A DNA stretch of 64,000 bases from Triticum aestivum (lineage: Eukaryota > Streptophyta > Magnoliopsida > Poales > Poaceae): contig NC_057795.1 of NCBI RefSeq assembly GCF_018294505.1, positions 518,523,915 through 518,587,914 of the forward strand. Reading direction: 5' to 3'. The first letter of the stretch is position 1. The number at the start of each line of letters is the position of its first letter. The notes beneath the pieces were generated by a model. It was given only the letters and a program-made list of their open reading frames with translations, made no database searches and was not told the origin of the DNA. Below are positions 11,124-24,300 of the stretch, piece by piece. The translations under genes were made by a program, and so were the position numbers.

Positions 11124-12568
11124 TCAAGTGTAGTAAGGCCAAAGATGAGCGACATTCCATGGCTGGCGGGTATCCTCCTCTGACTTACGTGAGTCTTTGT
11201 GCTCTCGAACATCGATAAGGTAGTATGACCTGTTATTCAAATTCTTGCTGACCACAAAGGGCCCTTCCCAAGGTGGGGATAACTTGTGCATGTCAGTTTG
11301 ATCCGGGATGAGCCGAAGCACCAAATCACCTTCCTGAAAGGTTCTGGACTTAACCCAGCGGCTATGATAACGGTGCAGGTCTTGTTGATAAATTGCTGAA
11401 CCGGCTGCTACGAGATCGCGCTTCTCATCCAACAGGTCAAGTGCATCCTGACGTGCTTGTTCATTATCAGCTTCAACGTAAGCCGCTACGCAAGGAGAGT
11501 CATGACGGATGTCACTAGGGAGAACCGCCTCTGCTCCGTAAACCATGAAAAAAGGCGTGTAACCTGTAGACCTCTTCTGGGTAGTATTGATACTCCATAT
11601 CACAGAAGGTAACTCCTCCACCTAGCAACCCGATGTCCGTTGCAAAGGAACCATAAGCCGAGGCTTGATGCCTCTCGAAATTTCTTGATTGGCTCTTTCA
11701 GCTTGACCATTGGATTGAGGGTGAGCTACTGATGATACATCAAGACGAATATGCTCACGTTGACAAAACTCTTTCATAGCACCCAACTCTGCTTCAACCC
11801 ACTTTGTGAATTTGTCAACCGCCACCAAGAGGTGGGTCTTTTTATCCTTGGACCTTTTAAAAGGCCCAGCCATGTCAAGCCCCCAGACTGCAAACAGCCA
11901 AGTAATTGGAATCATCCTCAATTCTTGAGCCGGCACATGAGCTCATCGTGAAAATTTCTGGCAGCCATCACATTTATTGACCAGATCCTCTACATCAGCG
12001 TGAGCAGTCAGCCAATAAAATCCCAGACGAAAAGCTTTGGCCACAAGGGGTTTTGACCCGGCATGATGACCACAATCTCATTCATGAATCTCACAAAGAA
12101 TCTCTTGGCCCTCCTCAGGAGAGACACAACACTGAAACACCCCAGCGACACTGTGATGGTGTAACTCGCCATTGGCAATTGTCATTGACTTAGACCGCCG
12201 GGTTATCTGCTTGGCCAAAGTTTCATCCTCACGTAACTCGCCCCAAGTCATATAAGCCAAATATGGTACTATCCAATCTGGGATAATGTGAAGAGCTCCC
12301 ACCAATTGTGCTTCCGGGTCAGGAACAACAAGATCTTCCTGTGTAGGCAACTTGACAGAAGGGTTATGCAGAATATCCAAGAAAGTGTTAGGTGGCACTG
12401 GCTTATGCTGAGATCCCAACCGGCTTAAAGCATCAACCGCCTCATTCTTTCTTCGATCAATGTGCTCCACTTGATAACCCTTGAAGTGCCCAGCAATAGC
12501 ATCAAGTTCGCGGTGATAAGCCGCCATGAGGGGATCCTTGGAATCCCATTTGCCTGAGACTTGTTGAG
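11124..12568 (-). pseudogene. Gypsy-2 integrase (with RNase H C-terminal end), broken
   Basis: Minus-strand pol 3' part. From the right: the C-terminal end of RNase H (HIDRRKNEAVDALSRLG), then the integrase N-terminal zinc region (HHAGSKPLVAKAF ... NKCDGCQKF), the catalytic core start (WGLDMAGPF, first Asp), and the C-terminal core (SSVAHPQSNGQAERANQE, with the third acidic residue). The last part is the GPFVVSKNLNN-type C-terminal domain ending WNVAHLWPYYT at 11124. The segment that should carry the second catalytic Asp is absent: KWVEA runs straight into ELGAMKEFC. Stops at about 12076, 11948 and 11621 also interrupt it. It integrates element cDNA in intact relatives; this copy cannot. Confidence 0.85.
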
Positions 12569-12573
12569 CCACC
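12569..12573. repeat. Target site duplication of Fatima-like copy B (left)
   Basis: CCACC next to the LTR start at 12574; the identical CCACC follows the right LTR at 25946-25950. Removing copy B plus one duplicate rejoins the RNase H coding sequence. Confidence 0.93.
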
Positions 12574-13048
12574 TGAGGGAGTCCTGGATTAAGGGGTCCT
12601 CGGATAGCCGGACTATATACTTTGGCCGGACTGTTGGACTATGAAGATACAAGATTGAAGACTTCGTCCCGTGTCTGGATGGGACTCTCCTTTGCATGGA
12701 AGGCAAGCTTGGATATTCGGATATGTAGATTTCCTTCTCTATAACCGACTCTCTGGAACCCTAGCCCCCTCCGATGTCTATATAAACTGGAGGGTTTAGT
12801 CCGTAGGACAAGAACAACAATCATAATCATAGGCTAGCTTCTAGGGTTTAGCCTCTATGATCTCATGGTAGATCAAGTCTTGTAATACGCATATCATCAA
12901 GATCAATCAAGCAGGAAGTAGGGTATTACCTCCATCGAGAGGGCCCGAACCTAGGTAAAACATCGTGTCCCTTGCCTCATGTTACCATTAGCCTTAGACG
13001 CACAGTTCGGGACCCCCTACCTGAGATCCGCCGGTTTTGAAACCGACA
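12574..13048 (+). repeat. 5' LTR of Fatima-like copy B
   Basis: 475 bp, starts TGAGGGAGTCCTGG, ends CCGACA, TATATAAA at 12779-12786. Followed by TTGGTGCTTTCATTGAGAG (13049-13067), the putative primer-binding site shared by all four Fatima-like copies; the tRNA is not assigned. Confidence 0.93.
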
Positions 13049-13095
13049 TTGGTGCTTTCATTGAGAGTTCCGCTGTGTCATTGCTATAAGGCTTG

Positions 13096-16000
13096 ATGGC
13101 TCCCTCGATCATCTTCAACAATGCGGTCCAGGAAGAGGTTTTCCTCCCCGGACAGATCTTCGTATTCGACAGCTTCTACTGCGGGCCAACTAGCTGGGCC
13201 ATCTGGAGCAGATCGATAGCTACGCCCCTGGCCATCAGGTCAGGTTTGGAAGCTTAAACTATACTGCTGACATCCGCGGAGACTTGATCTTCGACGGATT
13301 CAAGCCCATGACGGGTGCGTCGAACAATCACGACGGACATGACCTTGATCTGCCGTCGAACAGTATTCGGGAGATCGCACCCGCGTTGGCTCCGGGAATC
13401 AATCCAGAGTAGATCGTGCCTTCCGAGGACGGGTGGATGGACCCCGCCACGGAGGCCGCACACTCATCGGCGCCGGAGCCGAACACTGAACCCGCCTCCT
13501 GTGAGGATGGTGTCATCGGACCCCCGGACTCGTCTCCGGTTGCAGGATCCGAACCGCGTGCGTCTGTGCCTACCGAATCGGATTGGGCACCCGTCATGGA
13601 GTTCACCGCCGTGGATATTTTTCAGCACTCGCCCTTGGGTGATGTACTGAACTCATTAAGGTCTCTTTCCTTGTCGGGAGATTCTTGGCTGAACTATGTC
13701 TGGCTCGAGTGGGGAGCAGACGACGAAGAAATTCGTCACCCACCCACCACCCACTTTATAGCCACTATCGATGACTTTCTAACCGACATGCTTGACTTCG
13801 ACTCCGAAGACATCGACGGTATGGACGACGATGTAGGAGAAGAACAGGAACCACCACCTGTAGGGCGATGGACAGCCACCTCATCATATGATATTTACAT
13901 GGTCGACACCCCTAAAGAAAACAATGGCGATGAGGCAACGGAAGATATCCCCTTGGGGAAGCAATCTAGACACCGGCGTCATCGGCGCCGCTCCAAGCCC
14001 CGGCATAGCAAAAATAGTGATACCGACACAAGAGATAACAATCCGGATGGTGCCGAAGATGAAGAAAATCCTGCCTAGCCAGGCTTCGAGCAGGCCAAGC
14101 AAGAGGATGGGCAAGCTAGCCCTAAAGAATAGGCAACTGATGGAGAATCAGAGGACGATAATTACATGCCTCTCTCCGAAGACAAAGTGAGCCTTGGCGA
14201 CAAAGAATTCATCGTGCTAGAGGATCCCGTCGAGCAGGAGTGCTTCAAACGCCAGCTTATAGCCACTGCAAAAAGCCTGAAGAAAAAGCAGCAACAGCTT
14301 CAAGCTGATCAAGATCTGCTAACTGACAGATGGATCGAGGTCCTGGTTGCCGAAGAATACGGACTCGAACGCCCTAGCAAAAGCTACCCAAAGCGCAGGC
14401 TGCTACCTCAACTCGAGGAGGAGGCTTTAAAACCCACACTACCAGCACATGATGTGGCTACCCCGCATTCGCGACAAAACGGCGTACCAGCCCGAAGTCC
14501 AGACCGCACCCCGCCGCCAATCAAATGATAATACCAAGGCCAGGGGCTACACGAAGGACCTGCGAGAAGTATTGGAAAACAAAGCAGGACAGTCAAGATC
14601 GATCTACAGATCACGGGGGTGCGCCACAAGACGTGATGATGACCGTCACGCCGGATACAATAAACTAAAGTCCGGCCGGGCCGAACACAATAGACCGGAC
14701 TCATTTGAACTACGTCGGGATGTAGCCCGGCATAGAGGCGCCGCACACCCCCTATGCTTCATTGATGAAGTTATGGATCACGAATTCCCAGAAGGGTTTA
14801 AACCCGTAAATATTGAATCATACGATGGCACAACAGACCCCACGGTATGGATCAAAGATTTTCTTCTCCACATCCACATGGCCCGCAGCGATGACTTACA
14901 TGCCATAAAGTACCTACCACTTAAGCTCAAAGGACCGGCTAGGCATTGGCTTAATAGCCTGCCAGCAAGCTCCATTGGCAGTTGGGAGGATCTGGAAGAC
15001 ACATTCCTCAATAACTTCCAGGGCACTTATGTGCAACCACCGGATGCTGATGACTTAAGTCACATAACCCAGTAGCCTGGGGAGTCAGCCAGGAAATTCT
15101 GGACTCGGTTCCTAACTAAAAAGAACCAAATTGTCGACTATCTGGACGCCGAAGCCTTAGTGGCCTGCAAGCACAACATCCGAGACGAATGGCTCGCCTG
15201 ACATCTCGACCAAGAGAAGCCAAAGTCCATGGCAGCCCTCACGACACTCATGACCCGCTTCTGCGCGGGCGAGGACAGCTGGCTGGCTTGCAGCAACGTC
15301 ACACCCAAAAACTCAGGCGATTCAGATGCCAGGGATAGCAACGGCAAGCCGCGACGGAATAGACACAAGCGTCGCAATAATGGCGACAACACTGAAGACA
15401 CGACAGTCAATGCCGGATTTAGAGGCTTTAAATCCGGATAGCGGAAAAAGCCGTTCAAGAGAAACAGTCCGGGCTCGTCCAGTTTGGACCACATACTCGA
15501 TCGCTCATGTCAAATTCACGGCACCCCCGATAAACCAGCCAACCACACCAACAGGGAATGCTGGGTGTTTAAACAGGCCGACAAGTTGAATGCCGAAAAC
15601 AAGGAAAAGGGGCTGCATAGCGATGACAATGAGGAGCCCCGACCACCAAACACGGGAGGACATAAGAAATTCCCTTCCCAGGTGAAAACAGTGAATATGA
15701 TATACGCAACCCATATCCCCAAGCGGGAATGGAAGCGTGCACTAAGGGACATCTATGCAATGGAGCCAGTCGCCCCAAAATTCAACGCATGGTCCTCTTG
15801 TCCGATCACTTTCGATCACAGGGACCATCCTACCAGTATCCGTCATGGCGGTTCGGCCGCATTAGTCCTTGACCCCATCATCGATGGATTCCTCTCACAT
15901 GAGTCCTCATGGACGGCGGCAATAGCCTGAACCTTCTCTATCAGGACACAGTGCGCAAAATGGGCATTGACCCCTCAAGGATCAAGCCCACAAAAACCAC

Positions 16001-16378
16001 CTTCAAGGGTGTCATACCCGGTGTAGAGGCCTGTTGTACGGGCTCAATCACACTCTAAGTGGTCTTTGGATCTCCGGAAAATTTCTGTAGCGAGGAGTTA
16101 ATCTTCGACATCGTCCCCTCCCGTAGCGACTATCATGCACTGCTCGGACGAACCGCATTTGCCAAATTCAATGTGGTACCGCATTATGCATATCTCAAGC
16201 TCAAAATGTCGGGACCTCATGGGGTTATTACAGTTAATGGAAACACAGAGCACTCGCTTTGTAGAGAGGAGCACACTGCGGCCCTCGCGGTGGAAGTACA
16301 AAATAGACTTCTTAAGCAAACAGCCAATTCAGCAATAAAGAATCCGGATACTATCAAGCGAGTCTGGAGTACTCCATA
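13096..16378 (+). pseudogene. gag-protease of Fatima-like copy B (broken)
   Basis: ATG at 13096 (MAPSIIFNN) matches copies A and D. The reading frame is interrupted several times (e.g. near 13230, 14078, 15075, 15441, 15928 and in the protease). Recognisable in order: acidic N-terminal region, basic RHRRHRRRSKPRHSK stretch, gag domain (LKLKGPARHWLNSLPASS), Arg/Lys-rich tail (RRNRHKRRNNGDN), a HGTPDKPANHTNRECWVFKQ motif, then a retropepsin-type aspartic protease (PITFDHRDHPTS ... MDGGNSLNLLY ... YHALLGRTAFAKFN) ending at 16378. No pol follows. The product would assemble the particle and process Gag; this copy is defective. Confidence 0.85.
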
Positions 16379-17612
16379 ACAGGATCGTCCGGCACGTCCA
16401 GAGCTGGACTAGCAATTCGGCCTCCGCCCTAGTCCCAGCCTAGCGGCGACATTCGTGCCACGCGTACATAACTACGCACTTAAAATACCATGGGCATAGG
16501 CGGAGGCACGACCATGACACGGTCCATAATGCGGTTCGACCGCCCCAGGACACACGCATTTTTGCACCCCTTTTTCTTTCAGGTCCCTACCTTCAGGAGG
16601 CTCTTCCGAAAGACCGGCTATCGGACACATAGCGGGACGAACACACCAGGAGGACAAGAAGCTTGGGCATACGAGGGAATCCTCAGGTGGTCTCTGATAA
16701 CAATCGTTATACCTATTTTACATAACCGCATACCGCCCGCTCCTGGTTAGGATGTGTCAAACAGTCCTATTCTGCTTATCGCACTACTTGTATATGTACG
16801 CTTTGATGTATCATTTGAATAACAAGGGAAAATAGTATACAACGTCAGATTGCTATTAAGTTTATTTGCCCCTTTTTCTTTACTGCTTATTTATTATACC
16901 CATGCATTTTGGCATGACCAGTTTGCTAGGGGCTTCAGTACCCCATAACTTGGCAAGACAAGTCCGAACACTTTTGACAGTGCGGCACCCCGAACTTATA
17001 GCACTATATGCATCCGCTCTGAATCATGTCTTGGGTCAATAGTTGGGTTTGCCCGGCTCCTATGTTTTGGTACCTTACGTTCCGCTATATCGGCTAAGGT
17101 AGCACAGGGAGAACTACTGCGATTGTCTCCCGGTTCTTCCGGACGAGCACCTCAGTAGAGAAAGCCAAAAACTGACTGTCATGATAAGGCGAGAGCTGGT
17201 CGCTGTTCGAGAGGTCTCAAATACTTAAAGATTTTTTCCGCTTCAGGCGAGGAATCGGCCTCGTCCGATTTAGGTGTGCATAGCGCCCAAAGTTTGGCTT
17301 TCCGGATACTAGGGGCTTCGCCAAAATTTAGAATTGTAGACTTCTATGGCTAAGTGAGGGCGATAAAGCCGTATAGTCCAATTGCCTCGTTCGTGGCGCT
17401 AAACACCTCCTTAAAAGGACCAAAAACTTGGATAAAGAGTGTTTATACTTATCCCGAACACCCCAGTACTAGTTACATGGGGGCGGAAGCCGACGACTGG
17501 CCAACTCTCAAGAATTTTTAAAATGGCCGCACAGAAGGTAATATATTAAATTAACAAGCGCTACATAGCGAACATGAACTGGTTTTCGTAATACAGGATG
17601 ACATGATTACAT
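16379..17612. other. Spacer between gag-protease and antisense gene in copy B
   Basis: Non-coding, alignable with 47963-49157 of copy C (shared blocks include TTGGGTCAATAGTTGGGTTTG). This is where pol would stand in an autonomous Gypsy element; I see no RT or integrase motif in any frame. Confidence 0.7.
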
Positions 17613-18585
17613 TCATTCAAATATCACATCCTTCGTACATTCATCCGCCACAAGGCGGGCACCCTTAATGACATTGTCATAGTACTGTTCGGGGTGGCGA
17701 TGTTCCTTGCCCTTCGGCGTCCCCTCAGTCACCAGCTTCTCGGCGTCGATCTTCCCCCAGTGCACCTTCGCACGGGCCAAGGCCCTGCGTGCACCCTTAA
17801 TACAGACGAACTGCTTAACGACTTCAAGTTGCGGACAGGCATTTACCATCTGCTTGACAAAACCGAAGTAGCTGCTGGGCAGGGGCTCGCCAGGCCACAG
17901 CCGGACTATGAAGTCCTTCATGGCCAGTTCGGCCGCCATGTGGAGTTCGACCAATTGCTTTAGCTGGTCAATCAAGGACATCGGGTGCTCGGCCCCAATA
18001 TACTAGGACCAAAACAGCTTCTCCGTCGAGCTCCCCTCCTCAGCCTGTTAGAACTCTGCGACATCAGAGATGCTATGCGGCAGATCTGCGAATGCTCTTG
18101 GAGAGCTCCGAATTCGGGTAAGTAAAAGGAAAGTCTCCTTCACATGCTTGCGTTGCATAATGAAAGCCTTACCCGCAGCTATCTTCTTGGCCGCCTCAAT
18201 TTCCTGGAGGGCCTTCTGGGCTTCGGCCTTAGCGTCTAGTGCGCTCTGACGGGCCTTCGCAAGCTCCAACTCTTGCGTCTTGGAGTCACGCTCCAAGGAC
18301 TTGAATTTTTTGACGAAGTCCTGGAGCTCTTGCTGGACCTCATCAACTCGCGCCTCTTGTTTTTCGCGCTCAATGCACTCCTTAGCCGCTATGTTTTCGG
18401 CCTCGGACAGCGCCTTCTTAAGGGCCACCACTTCGGTCGTGGCCCCTAGCAAAATTTACCATGCTTCTATTAGCATCCACGATTTTTTCCTTTGTATAAC
18501 ATTCAGACGGGGTATTGCTTACCTTTGTTCTCCTCGAGCTGCCTCTTCACGAGGCCGAGCTCTTCTTTGGCCCGCCCTAGGCTCT

Positions 18586-18590
18586 GCCTC
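18586..18590. repeat. Target site duplication of the solo LTR (left)
   Basis: GCCTC precedes TGCCATGACC at 18591; an identical GCCTC (22812-22816) follows GGGGTGTCACA at the other end. Confidence 0.88.
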
Positions 18591-19140
18591 TGCCATGACC
18601 GGTTCTCCGGACATAAATTTCCAGAAAAGACCGTCGTGCTCATCAGCCCCAGGATTACTGTTAGCTGATGAGACTCCAACTTGATACAGGAAATTCCAAG
18701 CAGAATACAACATACGTAGTACAAGACCATTCTGGCCTGTGAGTACAACAAACGGTTTCTAGTGGTTGATGGCGGAAGTGGTCTGTGAAACATCAGTGTC
18801 TATGGGGCTCCATTTCCCACAGGAACAGCTGACCAGGTTAACTCCTATCTTCGCGAGGCTGCTATCTCCATTGTGTGGGTTCCGGGGCTGGCATCGCGTC
18901 GCTCCTCTCCGAGCAAGAAAATCTGGCCAAGACAATAGCCAGGGACAAGCCAGTGAGTACTTTGAATGTACTCGCAAACATTATGAACACATGTGTAATA
19001 TAACAATGATGTGCTAAAAATATTTTATGCTCATGACGTCAGTCACAAAAGATAAATGAAACTCTGATGCGTGCAAGCAAGTTATTTATAAAAACGCAAT
19101 AACATGGTAGTATAAAAATTTATGAAACAAATAACAAGCA

Positions 19141-19492
19141 ATGCCACAATCGGGCGTCTTAGCGACACCACATAAAGGGCTTTAAAGGAAATGCCACAGT
19201 CGGGCGTCTGAGCGACACCACATAAAGGGCTTTAAAAGAAATGCCACAGTCGGGTGTCTGAGCGACACCACATAAAGGGCTTTAAAAGAAATGCCACAGT
19301 CGGGCGTCTGAGCGACACCACATAAAGGGCTTTAAAAGAAATGCCACAGTCGGGTGTCTGAGCGACACCACATAAAGGGCTTTTAAAAGAAATGCCACAG
19401 TTGGGCGTCTGAGCGACACCACATAAAGGGCTTTTAAAAGAAATGCCACAGTCGGGCGTCTGAGCGACACCACATAAAGGGCTTTAAAAGAA
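19141..19492. repeat. Seven-copy 50 bp tandem repeat in the solo LTR
   Basis: Units start at 19141, 19191, 19241, 19291, 19341, 19392 and 19443, each 50-51 bp: ATGCCACAGTCGGGCGTCTG, then AGCGACACCACATAAAGGGC, then TTTAAAAGAA. Units differ at only a few positions (C/T at CGGG[C/T]GTCT), showing recent homogenisation. Confidence 0.95.
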
Positions 19493-21386
19493 ACAATCAT
19501 AGTGAATATCCCGGAGGTAGAACCATCCCAGAGATACTCGATAATAACAATAATATCACGGGTTAGTCAACAATAATAATAATCATAGTTATCACAAGTC
19601 ACGAGTAGTAATTCCATTTCTGGTTAACCGTTTCACCTCCGAAGACTGACACTAAGACCGACACCTGACCCATCCCAGACTGTAATCCTTAACCATGGAC
19701 ACGGCTATTCGAATAGGTTTATTCTCTGCAGAGGGTGTACTCTTTACCCACGAGTAACGGATTTCTTTAGTCCATCGGGACTAATTCCGTCTACGGCCTT
19801 TTTGTTGAAAACCACCTAACTTGCACACACCAGCTTAACTCACACGTGTCTGGAATCACCCACGACACCTGTTAAGCAAACTCTAAGTGGGGAGGCTACA
19901 ACCTCGCGTAGCATGGGATCAAATTTATATCGCGCACTCTAAGGGGTGGCCTCCCCTCTCGGTCCCAACCGGAAACACCCATGCCCCCGGACCAGGTGGC
20001 CTGCCTACCAGCTACAACCGGTATCTTCCACCATGGCCTCTCTGTATAGTGTGTGCTAGAAAAAGGTTGACAACTTACTGAACTGTACCCTACTTGCTGT
20101 AGAGACGAGTGGTAGTACGAAACAAGTATGGGGGTTACTGGCACAAGACTCGATCTACGGTCGACTCAGGAGGTTTCAGTATTCCCTGCATGGTTAGTAT
20201 AACGAATATATTTCAACCAACAGAGTCACTGCTCATATCACCTTACCATGCCATACCAGACATAACCGTCCCGACGGAGACCGGCGACAACTCATGCCTA
20301 CCCAAGGCAGAGGTTTTCCCGGGTTCCTGCCGGTATGCATGCAAGGCACATGAGGGTGATTATCATCACAAGTGTGTTCATTTCCAACAGTCTGGAAATC
20401 ACTAATATGCACTCATGCATATGATCATGCCACATGAAATAACGAGTCCTTTGAAATGCGGTGGTGTTATAAATGTATCCACGATCACACCAAAAATATT
20501 ATGCCGGGATTCAGAATGCTTGCCTTCAATGTGTGGAAAGGCAGGGTGCACTCCAAAACTTGAAACATTTCTCCCCTCTTCAAAAATCCTATTTTAGCAA
20601 TATAAAAGAATTAACACACAAAATAAAAACAGCACCAAAAGTTGTTCTGAAATTTTTTCAAATAAATATTAAAATAAACTAGGTGAAATTTGAGAGAGGT
20701 AGGAAAAAGAATCAGTTCATTTGGAGTTGTATTTAAAAAGATATAACCAGTCAAAGTTGTGGTCAAAATCTGTTTTTAAATAAAACAGATAAGAAAACGT
20801 TTCGGAGGGGAATACGCTTTCGGAGCGGGGAAAACGTACTGGGGAAAATACGCCTTCACTTAATCCCACGTGGACAGGCACGGGGTCGCTGACAGTGGGT
20901 CCAGAGGGCCCACTGGTCAGGTTTGACCAGTCTTCTCCCTCCTCTTTCTCTGTCCCGAGCGGAGGCAGGACTCCGGCGATCGCCGCCGGCGATTGGCGGC
21001 TCCGTTCGAGAAACCGAAGTCATCCACGGGTTCAGGGGGTCGAGGCGGTCCCGCCGGTGGGTGTTACGGTCTCGGGAGTGGAAGGGGTCGTCGGCGGTGA
21101 GCTTCGCGGCGGACGGAGAGCTTCGGGAGCAGAGTGGTTTTGGGGCTACGGTGGTCCTCGATCAAAATCGAGTAGTGGGAATGGTTTACGGGAGGATGAG
21201 GGGGTTCTTGGTGGAGAGAACGGAGAGTGGGAGGCCCTGGTGGTGCCGAATTGGCCGGGGCAGTGGTGGCGGCTGAAGTTGCCGGAGGTGGGGAAGAAGA
21301 CCTCCCCCGGGTCGATTGGCTGCCATGGGAGGACTAGGGGAGCATTCTAAGGCTTCCTGTGTGCTCGGGGAGGCTCGGGGGCCTCC

Positions 21387-21393
21387 TTTTATA
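21387..21393 (-). promoter_or_regulatory. TATA box of the solo LTR
   Basis: Minus-strand TATAAAA in the context GAGCTATAAAAGGAGGCC, a textbook plant TATA context, at the edge of the GC-rich block 20880-21840. It fits transcription leftwards through the R/U5 part of the LTR. Confidence 0.65.
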
Positions 21394-24300
21394 GCTCGTC
21401 GAGGTCGGTTCCGCGGCGGCCGGATAAGCTCTCCGGCGAACCGCCTCTCTGTAGCTTGCAGGGCAACGTGGCGTGGCTGGGGATGACGGCAGGAGCTAGC
21501 GGACGAGTGGGCACTGCTCCAGGGGCGAGCTGGCGAGCGGAGGTGGCTTTGGCGGCGCCGACATGGGCAGAGGCTGTCGGGCGGCGGCGGCGGCTAGCTC
21601 TTGGCTTGCCGGGCGTGGCGAGGGGCGGCTTGGCGCGTAGCGGTGAGAAAGGGAGTGCGTGGCGAGGCTCTGCAGTGTGGGCCAAAACCGTGGGGGCCAG
21701 CGTGTCGGCTCGGTGCACGTGCGTGCCAAACGCATGCTCTGCTCGCGCTCTGGGCGTGCACGGGACGTGCTCGACCTAATGCCAGAGCATGCTAGAGGTC
21801 GCGGTCGAGGCTGGCAATTAACAGACCCAGGTTGGGAGTAACGGGGAGTCTAGTGGACATACTAGTTTGATCAGAGGTGCAAGTTCACAGTGCAATGCCA
21901 CAACTCTTGTCAAAACTGGTCATGCCCATAAGGTGTTTGACAAAATGCTAAGGGCACTTAGGTAGGTCTTGGAGTGGCCAAAAACTCCAGATGGTGGTCT
22001 CTTTAGATGCAAGAGAGAGTGGTGAGGTTAGTTGGCCAAAAGCAGAAACTTGCTAGTGTAAGTTTTACAAAACTTCAATTCTGGACAGGAAATAAATAGC
22101 ATTATTTCATGAACCAAAAATGATCCAAAAGGTGCATGCTCCTGGACTTAAGGGTTTAACATGGGGGACTACAATTATGAGAAATAATCAAGGGTTAAAG
22201 AGCAAGTAAAAACATGGTTGCTGTACAAACCATCAAATTGGTCCAGACTGAAGATGAGGTTGATTCACTCAAATTTTTCAAAGAACAGCACTAGGTTTTT
22301 GCACAAAGTGGAATCTTAGGCCATTACCATCATCCCATAATTTTGGTGGAGGCTAGAAAGAATTATTTAAAGGAGTTGTAGTGCAAAATTGCCCACTGGA
22401 CCAGAGAACAAAATTTGCTGTAGAGCTCAAAATATTTCATGAATGAAATATATTTTTGCATAAAAGTGATTTAAAAACATCACATGACATCTCCAAATTT
22501 TGGTTGGAATTTTAAGTGAATTTATCAAATGGTTGTAGTTCAAATATGGCCATTTAACCTTGAAAATCCATTTTCAAGAAAATAAAGATCAAGCAACTTA
22601 ATTATTTAATCAGTTACACTGATAAAAGGAAAGTTTTTCTTGAGAGGTTAAACAAGTCCAATAACATATTTGAAAAGTTTTCTCTTTGGGAAAAACTCAT
22701 CATAACAGGGAAGGAAATGATTTAAAAAAATGGAGCTCAGAAATCCAAAGTTTTAATTCCTGGCAAAATTTTTAATTCATTAAAACAAGGCCAAATTTTT
22801 GGGGTGTCACAGCCTCAGTCCGGAGACCTCCGCAGTGGCAGCGGCGACGGCCAGCAGCGACACCTGCTTATTCACATAGACATAATATGATTAGACTCCT
22901 GGGAATAATATTTGATCCTCTATTCAGCTTGTCTTGTCGAACACCAAACAAAGCATCAGGGGCTACTGTGTACACCGTGATACTTTCTCATAATTTAAAT
23001 TACTTACCTCAAAGCCTGTCAGGAGGCTGGCGCAGGCTTCGGTCAATCCGCTCTTGGCGGACTGAACCTTCGCAATCACCATACTCATAAGAGTATGGTG
23101 TCCTTCACCAAGGGAAGAGCTCTGAAGCGCTTCCACCAGGTTATCTGATGCCTCTAGATGGATAGAGGTCATCGGCACAGACGGCTCGCCCCCCTTGGCG
23201 GGTGGCTGCCTGCCTGAATCCGGAACCACTGGAGGTTCCGGTGCAGTATCCGGCTGGGGGCCAAGCTTGCTGCGGCCTCCTCATCCGAATCCATGGGTAT
23301 CTCCCCCCCTTGAGCCCGACATCGGGAGTCTCGCCTTGAGGCATCTCTAGGACTACCTCCTCCTGGCCTGGCATCCTCTAAGATAACACGTCAGTGTCAT
23401 CCGTGGGCCGGGGGGTGGAAGCCGTCGGGAGCGAATATCTATTCATCTCCGACGAGCTCAAGGACCCATCCGAGGAGGGCAAGTCGATATGGGCTTTGAA
23501 CGGACTGCACAAAAAAATCTTGACATAATAAGAAGACATAAAGCTAAAATATGCAAGAAGTATCCTGACATACGAATACTTATGACTTCTCCAGGGGCTT
23601 GGCCCTGGGTAGCCATTCCTCCTCACTATAGGCAGCGGTTGTGGAGTGGTCCAGAGGGAGGGTCCATCCCTTCTTGGACCCTTCGGCCTCCCCGGAAGGG
23701 GCGGCCTTCCTTTTCTTCTCCCCCTCGTTTTGTGGGAGAGGGTTTTCCTCCTCCTCCTCCTCGTTGTCGTTGGAGGAGTGCACCTCGGTGTCTTCGGACG
23801 ATGAGTCCGGCACCACGTTGCGCCGGAGACTTTTCCTGGTCCCCACGGCCTTCTTCTTGGCCTTCTTCTCCGACACCTCATAGGGCGCCGGAACTAGCAT
23901 CTCCATCAGGAGAGAGGTTGCTGGATCTTCAGGCAACGGAGCCGGATAGTCGATCCGCTCCGCCGTCGCCACGTATTCCTGTCAGATCAGTACAGTGGCT
24001 TAAGTTCCTCCCACAAATATACTAAGGAAAGGCACATCTTGCAAAATGTAGAATGCTTACCGCATTGGCGTGGCACTTGGCGCTGAGTCCGCGGTCCTCG
24101 GAAGTGGGAGGAGGGACTTCGCTGGACCTGAACAACACCTTCCAGACGTCTTTGTGCATCATGTCGAAGAGCTCTTCCAGTGTCTGGTGTTGGGCCGCGT
24201 CGAACTCCCACAGGTTGAATGCATGTCTTTGACACGAGAGAATCCAGCGAAATAGCATGACCTGGACCACGTTGAGCCTGATATTCTTGGTTATCATGTT

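Larger units (their letters stand above)
18591..22811 (-). mobile_element. Long solo LTR (4.2 kb) of an unnamed LTR retrotransposon
   Basis: A 4221 bp insertion with TG...CA ends (minus strand TGTGACACCCC ... GGTCATGGCA) and a perfect 5 bp TSD GCCTC, splitting the fourth exon of the copy B antisense gene. It contains no gag or pol similarity in any frame, so I read it as one LTR left after LTR-LTR recombination. A TATA box (minus-strand TATAAAA) about one third of the way in, a GC-rich block and a tandem repeat array are consistent with a long LTR. A short non-autonomous element is the alternative. Confidence 0.72.

Noticed and set aside
19141..19492. CRISPR-like array
   Set aside because: Units are contiguous 50 bp tandem repeats with no variable spacers, in a plant retroelement LTR.
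19282..19500. Repetitive protein frame (ALYVVSLRRPTVAFLL units)
   Set aside because: Translation of the 50 bp tandem DNA repeat; the frame changes between 50 bp and 51 bp units and there is no start context.
20895..21841. Several long overlapping ORFs in the GC-rich block of the solo LTR
   Set aside because: Open in many frames at once because of high GC content, no domain-like motif, and located inside an LTR with its own TATA box.
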